From NCBI RefSeq assembly GCF_003012815.1, contig NZ_PXYJ01000001.1, positions 992,001 through 1,056,000 of the forward strand: a stretch of DNA of 64,000 nucleotides, read 5' to 3'. Positions within the stretch are counted from its first letter, which is position 1. Each line of letters opens with the position of its first letter. A program made the position numbers and the translations under genes. The notes below the pieces were generated by a model, which was not told where the DNA came from, did not search any database, and saw only the letters and a list, made by a program, of their open reading frames with translations. Source of the stretch: Allosphingosinicella vermicomposti. Lineage in GTDB: Bacteria; Pseudomonadota; Alphaproteobacteria; Sphingomonadales; Sphingomonadaceae. Positions 53,573-63,436 of the stretch are shown here, in pieces.

Positions 53573-54817
53573 TCAGCGCATGGCGATTTTTTGCGAGTCT
53601 CCGCCAAGTGCGCGGACGAAGCAGTCGCCGCCCTTCGCCTTCACGGCACGGCAGGCGCGATTGGCCTCGCCAGCTGTGGCGAAGCCCTGAACGGCAAGGC
53701 GATGGAAGGCACCTTTGCCTTCCGGAGCGATAACCGTTGTGATCATCTGCCGGTCGGCGGTGAAGCCGTAGCGGCGTTCGGCCGACTTCCACGCCTTTTC
53801 CGCCTGCGCGCGCGAGCTGAACGCGCCGATCTGAACGACATAATTGCCCGATGACAGAGCGGGCAGCGGCCGGGGCGCGATGGCTGGCGACAGAGGTGCG
53901 GCGGGCATTGCTGCGGACGCTGGAATGAAAACAGGCTGCGGCGCGGTTGGAGCGGCTTCGATCGCGGCCGGAGCCAGTGCGGGCATGGCCATCGCAACGG
54001 GCTCGGCTTCCGCCGACATCTGGGGTGCGTCGACCGGCCTCATTTCCGCATAAGCCGTGTCATCTTGGACCGGAGCGGCCAATGCGAGCCGTGTCGGCTG
54101 ACCCGAATCATCGACCGGATCGAAGCCAAGGAAAGCGATTACGCGGCCATCCGTGCCGGGCCGCGCCATCGCCGCCCATTTCTGGATGCGGGCAGTGGCT
54201 TCCGACGGCGACAAATCCTGCATGGCGACGGTCTGCGCCTTCCGCCAGTCACCGGCCAAGGCATAAGCAAGGGCAAGGTTTTGACGCACGCGGGAATCCG
54301 CATCGAATGAACGGGCTTCTTCTTCGAGGATCGTCACGCCACGCGGCGCATCGCCGACCAAAGCGTAAGCAAGGCCAAGATCGCTCGCCTTCGCGCGCCC
54401 TTCCATCTTTTCGAGCGCCGAAAGGGCAGCGAGATCCTTGCCCAAAGCGGCGCGGGTCAGCGCCAGATACAGGCCCGCATGCATGTTGTCGGGATTGAGG
54501 ATCACCGTGTCGGAGAAGGTGCGCTCGGCGGCAACATAACGTCCGCTACGCAGATACGCCTCGGCCAACGCCATGCGGTAGGCCGCGTCGTTGGGCGACA
54601 AAGCAACCGCTTCCTCCATCAGGGTCAGCGCCTTGGCAATGTCGCCTTTCTGGGCGGCCTGCTGCGCCTTTTCATAAAGGCGGCTCGCCTCGCTCTGCTC
54701 CTTGGCCGGGCCCCGGGTCAGCGCGGCGATACCCATCTGATCGCCCGACGTCTGACAGCCCACGGTCGTCAGCGCGATGGCGAGAGCGGAAACGGCGATG
54801 CGCACGGTGACGTTCAT
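53573..54817 (-). CDS. TPR and SPOR-domain envelope lipoprotein
   Basis: 414-residue secreted protein: signal peptide with probable lipobox (ALTTVGC, -3 Thr is unusual), tetratricopeptide repeats at about residues 45-215 (YEKAQQAAQKGDIAKALTLMEE, AYRMALAEAYLRSGRYVAAE, RQNLALAYALAGDWRKAQ), a Pro/Ala-rich linker, and a C-terminal SPOR domain (YVVQIGAFSSRAQAEKAWKS to RACRAVKAKGGDCFVR). SPOR domains bind glycan strands stripped of peptides at division sites. Last gene of an operon with the RHH protein and ParA (13 and 14 bases apart). Start at MNVTVRIAV. Confidence 0.86.
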   Translation of the reverse strand: MNVTVRIAVSALAIALTTVGCQTSGDQMGIAALTRGPAKEQSEASRLYEKAQQAAQKGDIAKALTLMEEAVALSPNDAAYRMALAEAYLRSGRYVAAERTFSDTVILNPDNMHAGLYLALTRAALGKDLAALSALEKMEGRAKASDLGLAYALVGDAPRGVTILEEEARSFDADSRVRQNLALAYALAGDWRKAQTVAMQDLSPSEATARIQKWAAMARPGTDGRVIAFLGFDPVDDSGQPTRLALAAPVQDDTAYAEMRPVDAPQMSAEAEPVAMAMPALAPAAIEAAPTAPQPVFIPASAAMPAAPLSPAIAPRPLPALSSGNYVVQIGAFSSRAQAEKAWKSAERRYGFTADRQMITTVIAPEGKGAFHRLAVQGFATAGEANRACRAVKAKGGDCFVRALGGDSQKIAMR

Positions 54818-54830
54818 TGTCTTCCCCGTA

Positions 54831-55439
54831 TCAATGCTTCTTCGCGGAACTGGCGACATCGTCCAGCCCGGATATGCTTTCGAGATAGGCGTCGAGGGCG
54901 TCGGTCACCAGCATCTGGGCCGACCGGCCGCTCACCGCGCACGCCAAACGGAGGCGCAGGTGACGTTCGGGATCGAGGCGCAGCGTAAACGCCGCCTTTG
55001 CCTTCGTACCCGGCACGACGCGGCTGCGCGGGAGAACGGGTGCTGCGGTCGTCGCGAAGTCGAGCGCCTGGCGCTTTTTGGGTGCCGGAATGGCCTTGGC
55101 TTCGGGCGCTGGAGCTTCAGGTGCCGGAGCCTCGAAATGGGTGGCGAGATCGCGCTGCTGTTCGACGACGGGGGGCGCCGCCTCCGCAATCGGCTCCGGC
55201 GCGATATCCGAAACTGGGCCCGGCGTCAGCGCTGCGATCGAGCTTGGCTGGCGCTCCGGCATCGGTTCCGGCGTCAATTGCGGTGCGGGGCGGCTCTGCT
55301 GCCCCATGTCGTTCCAGCCAAGGTCTTCCATGGCGCCGAAATGGCCGAAGCCCTGTGGGCGCATGGCGGGCTTGGCCGTGCCCTTGCGCGCGAGGAGCCC
55401 TGAGGAGAGAGAGGCAAAGGGTTTGACGTCGCTCATCAT
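54831..55439 (-). CDS. Pro/Ala/Glu-rich protein with C-terminal ribbon-helix-helix
   Basis: 202-residue protein. Residues 1-135 are low-complexity and probably disordered (Pro, Ala, Glu, Gln). The last 60 residues look like a ribbon-helix-helix: a strand AFTLRLDPERHLRLRLA then SGRSAQMLVTDALDAYLESI. RHH partners of ParA proteins usually bind DNA or stimulate the ATPase. Fourteen bases separate it from parA upstream. Two adjacent ATGs (55439, 55436) follow GAGGAG; either may be used. Confidence 0.75.
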   Translation of the reverse strand: MMSDVKPFASLSSGLLARKGTAKPAMRPQGFGHFGAMEDLGWNDMGQQSRPAPQLTPEPMPERQPSSIAALTPGPVSDIAPEPIAEAAPPVVEQQRDLATHFEAPAPEAPAPEAKAIPAPKKRQALDFATTAAPVLPRSRVVPGTKAKAAFTLRLDPERHLRLRLACAVSGRSAQMLVTDALDAYLESISGLDDVASSAKKH

Positions 55440-55453
55440 TTACGCTCCTCGAA

Positions 55454-56167
55454 CTAACCGGCCACGCGGCGGCCGAAGCCACCGGCGCGCGGCATCGCGG
55501 CCTGCGGCGCGACAATGCCCGGCGCCGAAAAGACGGTCCGGCGGAAATTCTTTTCGAGGCGATCGGAGATATAGGACCAGAGGGTCACGATCTCGTTCGC
55601 CGATTTGCCCTTGGGGTCGATCTCCATCACGGTACGCCCATCGATCATCGATGCGGCGAAATCCGTGCGGTGATGGACGGTGACCGGCGCCACCGTGCCA
55701 TGCTGCGACAGGGCAACGGCGGCTTCGGACGTGATACGGGCCTTCGGAGTAGCGCCGTTGACGACGAAGATGAGCGGCTTTCCGGCGCGTTCGCACAAAT
55801 CCACCGTGGCGCCGACGGCACGAAGGTCGTGCGGACTCGGGCGGGTCGGGATGACGATCAGCTCGGCGACCTGAATGACGCTCTGGATGGCCATGGTGAT
55901 GGCGGGCGGCGTGTCGATGACGGCAAGGCGGAAGCCCTGCTGGCGAAGCACCTCGAGGTCGGCGGCAAGGCGCGCGACCGTGGTCTGGGCGAAAGCGGGC
56001 ATATCGGCCTCACGCTCGTTCCACCAATCGGCGAGCGATCCCTGCGGATCGATGTCGATCAGGCAGACGGGACCAGCCCCGGCAAGCTGCGCCTGGACGG
56101 CCAGATGTCCCGACAAGGTGGTCTTTCCCGATCCCCCTTTCTGTGACGACAATGCCAACACGCGCAT
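55454..56167 (-). CDS. ParA-family ATPase
   Basis: 237-residue deviant-Walker ATPase: LALSSQKGGSGKTTLSGHLA (signature Lys K10, Walker Lys K15), Walker A' LIDIDPQGS, and VIDTPP. Such proteins position DNA, chemoreceptor or carboxysome cargo by patterning on the nucleoid. There is no parB, parS or replication gene beside it, so this is not the chromosome-partition ParA. It heads an operon with the RHH protein and the TPR/SPOR lipoprotein. An inverted repeat (56180-56204) lies just before its ribosome site GGAG. Confidence 0.9.
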   Translation of the reverse strand: MRVLALSSQKGGSGKTTLSGHLAVQAQLAGAGPVCLIDIDPQGSLADWWNEREADMPAFAQTTVARLAADLEVLRQQGFRLAVIDTPPAITMAIQSVIQVAELIVIPTRPSPHDLRAVGATVDLCERAGKPLIFVVNGATPKARITSEAAVALSQHGTVAPVTVHHRTDFAASMIDGRTVMEIDPKGKSANEIVTLWSYISDRLEKNFRRTVFSAPGIVAPQAAMPRAGGFGRRVAG

Positions 56168-56179
56168 AATAATTCTCCG

Positions 56180-56204
56180 GTTTCCCCTTCGGCAAACGGG
56201 AAAC
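56180..56204. promoter_or_regulatory. Inverted repeat in the parA leader
   Basis: GTTTCCC and GGGAAAC with an 11-base spacer, ending a few bases before the parA ribosome site. It can form a hairpin in the message or be a site for a dimeric regulator such as the RHH protein of the operon. Confidence 0.4.
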
Positions 56205-56325
56205 TGCGCCTTTTCATCCTAAATTTAAGTTAACGCGGCGGCCCTACCGGCGCTTTAACCAATTCTTCGAACCTTTCCCGTTACCTGCCCGTATCGATTG
56301 ACAGGTTGAGGCAGAGACAGACCCC

Positions 56326-56646
56326 ATGCTGGTCCAGCTGAAAAGAGAGAATCATGGCGCAATGGCGTCACCGTGGCGTCGCCGCCGCCCCTGCCTGATT
56401 CTGTCGCGCGGTACACATATGGCGGCACTCACCGACATTTCGGGGCGCGGGGCGACCTTGGAATGTTCGGCACAGCTCGATCTTGGCGACACGATCACCC
56501 TCGCCCATCCGGAAGCGGGGCGGATAGAAGGCCGCGTGGAAGCCTTGACATCGAAAGGCATCAGCATCGTGTTCGAACCAGGCGATGCCGCCATGGCCTT
56601 CGCCCTCGCCGCCATCACGGCGGACATGAGCGATCCGGCTTACTAA
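56326..56646 (+). CDS. PilZ-domain protein
   Basis: 106-residue stand-alone PilZ-like domain: basic RRRRPCLILSRGTH start, LTDISGRGATLECSAQLDLGDTITL (the DxSxxG part of the c-di-GMP motif), GRVEALTSKGISIVFEPGD. The upstream RxxxR half of the motif may be formed by the Arg run. If functional it would bind cyclic di-GMP. It runs divergently from parA and its last bases overlap the end of serB. Confidence 0.75.
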   Translation: MLVQLKRENHGAMASPWRRRRPCLILSRGTHMAALTDISGRGATLECSAQLDLGDTITLAHPEAGRIEGRVEALTSKGISIVFEPGDAAMAFALAAITADMSDPAY

Positions 56647-57521
56647 GCCACCCACTCCCGCCGCATATAACCCTGGGCGTAGAGAAGCGCGCTGAGATCG
56701 GCATGGTCGAGCCGGGCGTCCGCCGCGGCCTGCGTTCTTGGCTTGGCGCGATAGGCAACGCCGAGGCCCGCAGCCTCGAGCATCGGAATGTCATTTGCGC
56801 CGTCACCCACCGCGAGCACCTTTTCCGGGGGCAGAGATAGAGCGGCCGCAGTTTCAAGCAGCGCGTCGAGCTTTGCCTGCGCGCCCACGATGGGACGCGC
56901 GACAGTTCCGAGCAGCTGACCGCCCTCGATCTCCAATCGATTGGCGATGGCGCGGTCGAAACCGATCTCGGCCGCGACCTTGTCGGCAAAGCGCGTAAAC
57001 CCGCCCGACACGAGAAGACATTGAGCGCCATTAGCCCGCATGGTGCGCACCAGCGCCTTGGCGCCCGGCATGATCGACAGGCGCTCGGCATGGCAACGAT
57101 CGATCGCCTGTTCCTCAAGCCCCTTAAGGAGAGCCACACGCGCGTCGAGCGCCTGTTCGAAATCGAGGTCTCCCCGCATTGCTAGCTCGGTTACTTCCGC
57201 GACTTGAACCTTGAGGCCCGCATAATCGGCAAGCTCGTCGATGCATTCGATCGTGATCATCGTCGAATCCATGTCGGCGACGAGCAACGCCTTGCGCCGG
57301 TCCGCCTCGCCCTGAACGACAACGTCGACGCCGGGGATCAAGCCCTCCAACACCGCCCGTGATCCGGCCGGATTGTTGGCGATCAATAGGTCGCAGGCCA
57401 CATCTTCTTCCAGCCATTGGCGGCCCATGGTCTGGACATTGGCGGCGGAGAGGGCATCTTCGGCGGCCGAAACGTCTCCGCTCGAAAGCCTGTCAGCCGC
57501 TATCAACGTCGCAATGAACAT
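56643..57521 (-). CDS. serB: Phosphoserine phosphatase
   Basis: Last step of serine synthesis. HAD-family core: [19 protein letters not shown] (nucleophile Asp), [14 protein letters not shown], and [20 protein letters not shown]. The N-terminal ACT-like extension (about 1-85) is also present; 292 residues in total. The start ATG at 57521 follows AAGGGAAG. It overlaps the miaA start codon on the other strand. Confidence 0.95.
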   Translation of the reverse strand: MFIATLIAADRLSSGDVSAAEDALSAANVQTMGRQWLEEDVACDLLIANNPAGSRAVLEGLIPGVDVVVQGEADRRKALLVADMDSTMITIECIDELADYAGLKVQVAEVTELAMRGDLDFEQALDARVALLKGLEEQAIDRCHAERLSIMPGAKALVRTMRANGAQCLLVSGGFTRFADKVAAEIGFDRAIANRLEIEGGQLLGTVARPIVGAQAKLDALLETAAALSLPPEKVLAVGDGANDIPMLEAAGLGVAYRAKPRTQAAADARLDHADLSALLYAQGYMRREWVA

Positions 57522-58443
57522 GAAATCTTCCCTTCCAAGGCTGGCGCTTATCGCGGGCCCAACGGCCAGCGGCAAGTCCGCGCTCGCCCTCGCGCTCGCC
57601 GAGCGGACCGGCGGCGTCGTGATCAATGCCGACAGCGCGCAAGTCTATCGCGACCTCCGCATCGTTTCCGCGCGGCCATCGCCGGGGGATGAGGCGCGCG
57701 CGCCGCACCGGCTTTACGGCTATCGCGACGGGGCTGACGCCTGTTCGGCGGCGGATTGGGCGAAGGATGCCAAGGGCGCGATCGCCACGGCCCGCGCGGA
57801 AGGGCAATTGCCGATCCTCGCGGGCGGCACCGGGCTTTATCTGCGCACGCTGCTCGACGGCATTGCCCCAGTTCCGGATATCGACCCCGATATCCGCGCC
57901 GCAGTGCGCGCATTGCCGGTGGCCGCAGCCTATGCCGCGCTTTCGACGGAAGATCCCGAGGCCGCCGCCCGCCTCAAGCCCGCCGACACCACCCGCATCG
58001 CAAGGTCGCTGGAGGTTGTCCGCTCGACTGGCAGGCTGCTTTCCCACTGGCAGCAGCAAAAGGAAGGCGGGATTGGGGCTGAAGTCGCTCTTTCCCCTCT
58101 CCTGCTCCTGCCGCCTCGCGACTGGCTTTATGCGCGTTGCGACATGCGTTTCGACGCTATGGCAGGGCCGGAGGGCCAGACTGAAGTCCGCACCCTCCTC
58201 GCCCGCAATCTCGATCTAGCCCTACCGGTCATGCGCGCGATCGGCGTTCCCGAAATCGGCGCCTTGGTCGAAGGCCGGCTGAGCCCGGAAGACGCCATCG
58301 CGGCTGGACGCACCGCCACCCGCCAATATGCCAAGCGCCAATATACCTGGTTCGCCAACCAGCCCCCGGTCGATTGGCCGCGCTTCCAAACTCCGCTCAA
58401 TGCGCCGGACGCGATGGAGAACGCCCTCTCCTTCCTCGCCTAA
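57520..58443 (+). CDS. miaA: tRNA dimethylallyltransferase
   Basis: Adds a dimethylallyl group to A37 of tRNAs reading UNN codons. P-loop [45 protein letters not shown], and [12 protein letters not shown] at the end; 307 residues. The start at 57520 shares bases with the serB start, giving a head-to-head overlap with no spacer; an ATG at 57514 is possible too. There is no clear ribosome site. Confidence 0.93.
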   Translation: MKSSLPRLALIAGPTASGKSALALALAERTGGVVINADSAQVYRDLRIVSARPSPGDEARAPHRLYGYRDGADACSAADWAKDAKGAIATARAEGQLPILAGGTGLYLRTLLDGIAPVPDIDPDIRAAVRALPVAAAYAALSTEDPEAAARLKPADTTRIARSLEVVRSTGRLLSHWQQQKEGGIGAEVALSPLLLLPPRDWLYARCDMRFDAMAGPEGQTEVRTLLARNLDLALPVMRAIGVPEIGALVEGRLSPEDAIAAGRTATRQYAKRQYTWFANQPPVDWPRFQTPLNAPDAMENALSFLA

Positions 58444-58448
58444 CCTCC

Positions 58449-58524
58449 CCGCTAGCCCTGGGCCTGTCGAAGGGCGTGTGCAGGGTGCGATTCACACGGG
58501 CTTCGACAAGCTCAGCCCTAGCGG
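58449..58524. repeat. Intergenic palindrome, family A
   Basis: CCGCTAGCCCTGGGCCTGTCGAAG ... CTTCGACAAGCTCAGCCCTAGCGG in the convergent gap miaA/comEC. Confidence 0.87.
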
Positions 58525-58554
58525 TGGTGGGTAGATAGGTAGCGAGCGGAGTCG

Positions 58555-60678
58555 CTAATAAGCCCAGGGGTGGCCCTTCACACTATCCGCCACGGTGCGG
58601 ATGCGGGCCCGGTCGCCAAAGTTTATCGCCAAGCCACCCGTTTCCCGCAGCAAGGCCCGATCCGCCTTCAGCCAGCGCGCCACGCAGGTTCGCGGCAACA
58701 TCCTGTCGCTCACCACGATATCGGCATCGGCGCAGGCCCGGCGGAGCGGCGCGAAATCGACATAATGGGTGCTGCGCGTCGCGAGTAGGCGCCACTGGCG
58801 CCCGTCCTTTTCGATCGTCGCGACGCAAAGGTCCGGGCTGCACGCCGCGCCTTTCATATTCTCGATGGCAGGAAGATCGGCCTCAATCCCCGCCGATTCG
58901 GAGAGCATATCGCGCACATAATCGCCCGCGCGGGGCCGGAGGATCGCCATTCCCTGATCCGCCCTGACCGCAAGGTGGCGGCCATCCCCGGTTACGATGA
59001 GGTCGGGAGGTGGCATCACAAGCGCCCAGCCCAGCCCCGCACCAAAGGGAACCAGCCCCCAGAATCGCCACCCCGTCCGCCACAGCGCCAGCCAGATCCC
59101 GCCCGCCACGATCAGCCCGAAGGCGGCGGGGGGCATGGACGGCAGCATGGCCACCGCTCCGGGCGCGGCGGCAGTCGTCCGTGCGACGAAAAGGAGCAAG
59201 TGGAGCGCCTGCTGCACGATCCACCAGAACGGCGCACCAAGGCCGAGCGCGTCGAAGAGCAAAGCCAAAGCTTCGGCGGGCATGATCACGAATGTAGTGA
59301 GCGGAATGGCGACAATATTCGCGAGGGCGCCGTAAACGCCCGCTTTGTGGAAGTGAAACAAGGCGATGGGCGCCAACGCCACTTCGACGGCAAGACCGGT
59401 GACGAGGAGCGAAAGGAGGCCCCGCCCTATGCGACCGCCCCACCCTTCCCCTTCCTGCTTCATGAACAGCGCCTTCAAGCGCGGATGCTCGTGGAGGGCG
59501 ATAATGGCGGTGACGGCAGCGAAGCTCAGCTGGAAACTCGGGCCCGCCAAAGCCTCCGGCCAGAAGAGGAGGACGATCAGCGCCCCCGCCGCGACCAGCC
59601 GCAGCGTGATCGCCTCCCGCCCCAAGGCAAGGCCGCCAAGCACCAACAGAGCCGCCACGCAGGATCGGATAGTCGGCACCTCCGCGCCAGCGAGCAATGT
59701 ATAAGCGACGCCCGCCACTGCGCCTGCGCCTGCAGCGACGAGGACGAGTGGCCAGCGCAGCGCAAGCGCGGGGCTTAGGGCCAAGAGGCGCAGCGTCAAA
59801 AGCATCGCGGCGCCGACCACGGCGGTGACGTGAAGGCCACTGATCGACAGAAGATGCGCAAGGCCGCTCTGCCGCATCGCTTCGTCATCCTCGTCGGCGA
59901 TCGCGCCGCGATCCCCCGTCACCAGCGCGGCGGCAATTCCTCCGGCTTCCCCGTCGAGGCGCGACTGGATATGTCCCGTCAGGCTTCGCCGCCATTCGGA
60001 AAGCCGAAGAGCAAATCCGCTTTCCTGCGGTTGAGCGACGATCCCCACAGGGCCCAGGGCGCTGCCGGTCGCGCCGACACCCTGGAACCACGCGACCCGC
60101 GCAAAATCGTAAGCGCCCGGCACAGCCATCGGCGCGGGCGGCATCAACCGTGCGCGCATCTCGATTACCTGCCCCGCTTTCGCTTGCGGCAACGCACCCT
60201 TCACATTCACTCTCACCTTTGGCGGAACGTCGCCGCCGTGAGGTTGGAGGACAAGTCGCGTGGTGTCCCGCGCAGGAATCGGCTGCACCGCCAGGATCGT
60301 CGCTTGAAAGGTTGCCACCACCGGCCGTTTGAGCCGGGGCGCAGCCACCTGTTCCGAGCGGAGCCAGATCAGCCCGCAACCGAGGCCTGCCAGCAAGGCG
60401 AAGACGGCCAGCGCCCGGCTCCATCTTCTCCCCGTCAGCGCACCGAAGCCGAGCGCCAGCCCGAAAGCGGCGAACAGGAAGGCGATCCAGGCACTCTGTC
60501 CGTCGAGCCAGAACCAGGCCGCGATTCCGGCGCCGAGCCCAACAGGCACGAACAGCGGCAATTGGTCCCGCTCCGCATCGAGCCGGATTTCCAGCCACGC
60601 CTCAACGGATGACCACCAACGGGGCCTTTGTCGCGGCTCATCCGCTATGCTAGGGGCGCCGTGATCCGTGGCCGTCAT
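58555..60678 (-). CDS. comEC: ComEC/Rec2-family DNA-uptake channel, short type
   Basis: 707-residue inner-membrane protein. N-terminal helices and the DUF4131-type OB region (VAAPRLKRPVVATFQATIL, VINMRA-like IEMRARLMPP) are followed by the Competence core (LAHLLSISGLHVTAVVGAAMLL, EVPTIRSCVAALLVLGG, PLTTFVIMPAEALALL). After the last helix the C-terminal region lacks the metallo-beta-lactamase motif HxHxDH of longer ComECs; only a worn DLIVTGDGRHLAVR remains. DNA uptake is the inferred role. Divergent from gltX with 25 bases between. Confidence 0.88.
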   Translation of the reverse strand: MTATDHGAPSIADEPRQRPRWWSSVEAWLEIRLDAERDQLPLFVPVGLGAGIAAWFWLDGQSAWIAFLFAAFGLALGFGALTGRRWSRALAVFALLAGLGCGLIWLRSEQVAAPRLKRPVVATFQATILAVQPIPARDTTRLVLQPHGGDVPPKVRVNVKGALPQAKAGQVIEMRARLMPPAPMAVPGAYDFARVAWFQGVGATGSALGPVGIVAQPQESGFALRLSEWRRSLTGHIQSRLDGEAGGIAAALVTGDRGAIADEDDEAMRQSGLAHLLSISGLHVTAVVGAAMLLTLRLLALSPALALRWPLVLVAAGAGAVAGVAYTLLAGAEVPTIRSCVAALLVLGGLALGREAITLRLVAAGALIVLLFWPEALAGPSFQLSFAAVTAIIALHEHPRLKALFMKQEGEGWGGRIGRGLLSLLVTGLAVEVALAPIALFHFHKAGVYGALANIVAIPLTTFVIMPAEALALLFDALGLGAPFWWIVQQALHLLLFVARTTAAAPGAVAMLPSMPPAAFGLIVAGGIWLALWRTGWRFWGLVPFGAGLGWALVMPPPDLIVTGDGRHLAVRADQGMAILRPRAGDYVRDMLSESAGIEADLPAIENMKGAACSPDLCVATIEKDGRQWRLLATRSTHYVDFAPLRRACADADIVVSDRMLPRTCVARWLKADRALLRETGGLAINFGDRARIRTVADSVKGHPWAY

Positions 60679-60703
60679 GGCCCCTACCTTGGAGAAATAG
60701 CGC

Positions 60704-62131
60704 GTGGGCGCAACCGTTCAGAATCCTCAGGTCGTTACGCGCTTCGCGCCGTCCCCCACCGGCTTCCTCCACATCGGGGGCGCGCGTACGGCGCTCTTTA
60801 ACTGGCTGTTCGCCCGACATCACGGCGGCAAGTTCCTGCTACGCATTGAGGATACCGACCAGGTCCGCTCCACCGACGCGGCGATCGAGGCGATCCTGGA
60901 CGGCATGAAGTGGCTCGGCCTCGATTGGGACGGGCACGAATATTACCAATCGCAGTTCGCCGCCCGCCATGCCGAAATCGCGCATGAATTGCTCGCGAAG
61001 GGCCATGCCTATCGCTGCTATGCTACTCCGCAGGAGCTGGACGCGATGCGTGCCGAACAGCGCGAGAAGAAATTGCCGTTGCGCTATGACGGACGCTGGC
61101 GCGACCGCGAGGCCGGGCCAGAGCAGGACGGCATGCCCTTCTCGATCCGCCTCAAGGCGCCGAAGGATGGCGAGACTGTGATCGAGGACAAGGTGCAGGG
61201 CCGTGTCGTCGTCCAGAATAGCGAGATCGACGATTTCATCCTGCTCCGCTCGGACGGGACGCCGACCTATATGCTCGCCGTCGTTGTCGACGATCACGAC
61301 ATGGGCGTCACCCACGTCATCCGGGGAGACGATCACCTCAACAACGCCTTCCGCCAGCTCGGCATCATCCGCGCCATGGGCTGGCCGGAGCCGACCTATG
61401 CCCACGTTCCGCTGATCCACGGACAGGACGGCGCCAAGATGTCGAAGCGGCACGGCGCGACGGGCGTGGACAGCTATCGCGATGAGCTTGGCGTGCTTCC
61501 CGAAGCGCTTAACAACTACCTCCTTCGTCTCGGCTGGGGCCATGGCGACGATGAAATCATCAGCCGCGAGGATGCCGTGCGCTGGTTCGACCTCGATCAT
61601 GTGGGCCGTTCGCCGTCGCGCTTCGATCTGAAGAAGCTGGAAAATCTGAACGGCCACTATATCCGCGAAGCCGATGACGGCCGCCTTGCTGGCATCGCCG
61701 CGCCGCGCATCGGCGCCCTCATTGGCCGCAATCTGTCGATCGACGAGATCGCGCTTCTCACCCGCGCCATGCCGGAGCTGAAGCCGCGCGCGAAGAATAT
61801 GAACGAACTGTCCGAAGGCAGTACATTTCTTTTCAAATCCCGTCCGTTGGACATGGACGAAAAGGCCGCGAGCTTGCTAGACGGCGAGGCATCAAGCCTG
61901 CTGGCTCGCGTCCACGCGGCCCTTTCCGCGCTTCCCATATGGAATGCGGAAGGCGCCGAAGGAGCGGTTCGACAGGTATCTGAAGACGCCGGGGTCAAGC
62001 TCGGTCAGGTCGCGCAGCCGCTTCGGGCCGCATTGACCGGGCGGGCGACGTCTCCGGGTATTTTCGATGTACTCGTTCTGCTGGGGCGCGACGAAAGCCT
62101 CGCCCGTATCGCAGACCGGATGACGAGATAA
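60704..62131 (+). CDS. gltX: Glutamyl-tRNA synthetase
   Basis: Class I synthetase of 475 residues. HIGH motif as [17 protein letters not shown] and KMSKS as KMSKRHG; zinc-less C-terminal anticodon domain ([16 protein letters not shown] to [12 protein letters not shown]). GTG start at 60704, nine bases after GGAG. Because the genome encodes GatCAB, this enzyme may be the non-discriminating type charging tRNA(Gln) as well; alphaproteobacteria often have two GltX copies and this one cannot be assigned by eye. Followed by gltA after 10 bases. Confidence 0.95.
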   Translation: MGATVQNPQVVTRFAPSPTGFLHIGGARTALFNWLFARHHGGKFLLRIEDTDQVRSTDAAIEAILDGMKWLGLDWDGHEYYQSQFAARHAEIAHELLAKGHAYRCYATPQELDAMRAEQREKKLPLRYDGRWRDREAGPEQDGMPFSIRLKAPKDGETVIEDKVQGRVVVQNSEIDDFILLRSDGTPTYMLAVVVDDHDMGVTHVIRGDDHLNNAFRQLGIIRAMGWPEPTYAHVPLIHGQDGAKMSKRHGATGVDSYRDELGVLPEALNNYLLRLGWGHGDDEIISREDAVRWFDLDHVGRSPSRFDLKKLENLNGHYIREADDGRLAGIAAPRIGALIGRNLSIDEIALLTRAMPELKPRAKNMNELSEGSTFLFKSRPLDMDEKAASLLDGEASSLLARVHAALSALPIWNAEGAEGAVRQVSEDAGVKLGQVAQPLRAALTGRATSPGIFDVLVLLGRDESLARIADRMTR

Positions 62132-62141
62132 GGAGCCCAAT

Positions 62142-63425
62142 ATGGCCGATAAAGCCAGTCTCTCCCTCAACGGCGACAGCTTTGATTATGACGTGAAACC
62201 CGGCACCGTGGGGCCAGACGTCATCGATATCCGCAAGCTTTACGGCCAGACCGGCGCCTTCACCTTCGATCCCGGCTTCACCTCGACGGCGAGCTGCGAA
62301 TCCAAGATCACCTATATCGACGGCGACCAGGGCATCCTGCTTCACCGCGGCTATCCGATCGAACAGCTCGCCGAACAGTCGAGCTTCATGGAAGCGGCCT
62401 ATCTTCTCCTCCACGGTGAGCTGCCGTCGAAGAGCGAGTTCGACACGTTCACCTACACGATCAGCCGCCACACCATGCTGCATGAGCAGCTGGCGACCTT
62501 CTATCGCGGTTTCCGCCGCGACGCGCACCCGATGGCGATCATGTGCGGCGTGGTGGGCGCCCTTTCGGCTTTCTATCATGACAGCACGGACATCACCGAT
62601 CCGCACCAGCGCATGGTGGCCTCCCACCGCCTGATCGCGAAGATGCCGACCATCGCGGCGATGGCCTACAAATATTCGATCGGTCAGCCCTTCCTCTACC
62701 CGGACAACTCGCTGTCCTACACGGGTAATTTCTTGCGCATGACTTTCGGCGTTCCCGCCGAGGAGTATGTGGTGGATCCGGTGATCGAGCGGGCGATGGA
62801 CCGCATCTTCATCCTCCATGCCGATCACGAACAGAACGCCTCGACCTCGACCGTGCGTCTCGCCGGCTCGTCGGGCGCCAATCCGTTCGCCTGCATCGCG
62901 GCCGGCATAGCCTGCCTCTGGGGCCCGGCCCATGGCGGCGCCAACGAAGCGGCCCTGAACATGCTGCGCGAGATCGGCACCGTCGACCGCATTCCCGAAT
63001 ATATCGCCCGCGCGAAGGACAAGAACGATCCGTTCCGCCTGATGGGCTTCGGCCACCGCGTCTACAAGAATTACGATCCGCGCGCGAAGGTCATGCAGAA
63101 GACCGCGAACGAAGTGCTCGAAAAGCTCGGCGTCGACGATCCGATCTTTGACGTCGCCCGCGAGCTTGAGCAGATTGCGCTGAAGGACGAATATTTCGTT
63201 GAGAAGAAGCTCTATCCGAACGTCGACTTCTATTCGGGCGTGATCCTCTCCGCGATCGGTTTCCCGACCTCGATGTTTACTGTCCTCTTCGCGCTGGCCC
63301 GCACCACGGGCTGGGTCGCGCAGTGGAACGAGATGATCTCCGATCCCGACCAGAAGATCGGTCGCCCGCGCCAGCTCTACACTGGCGCGACGCAGCGGGA
63401 TTATGTCCCGGTCGGCCAGCGCTAA
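62142..63425 (+). CDS. gltA: Citrate synthase
   Basis: First enzyme of the TCA cycle, type II hexameric form (427 residues). Catalytic residues are within [17 protein letters not shown] (His), [14 protein letters not shown] (His) and the later Asp region [15 protein letters not shown]. The start is preceded by AAGGAG. It is likely co-transcribed with gltX and is followed by a family A palindrome acting as terminator. Confidence 0.97.
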   Translation: MADKASLSLNGDSFDYDVKPGTVGPDVIDIRKLYGQTGAFTFDPGFTSTASCESKITYIDGDQGILLHRGYPIEQLAEQSSFMEAAYLLLHGELPSKSEFDTFTYTISRHTMLHEQLATFYRGFRRDAHPMAIMCGVVGALSAFYHDSTDITDPHQRMVASHRLIAKMPTIAAMAYKYSIGQPFLYPDNSLSYTGNFLRMTFGVPAEEYVVDPVIERAMDRIFILHADHEQNASTSTVRLAGSSGANPFACIAAGIACLWGPAHGGANEAALNMLREIGTVDRIPEYIARAKDKNDPFRLMGFGHRVYKNYDPRAKVMQKTANEVLEKLGVDDPIFDVARELEQIALKDEYFVEKKLYPNVDFYSGVILSAIGFPTSMFTVLFALARTTGWVAQWNEMISDPDQKIGRPRQLYTGATQRDYVPVGQR

Positions 63426-63436
63426 CGACTAGTTTT

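Noticed and set aside
55454-56167. ParA read as plasmid or chromosome partition protein
   Set aside because: No parB, parS-like palindromes, repA or gidAB context; more likely an orphan ParA.
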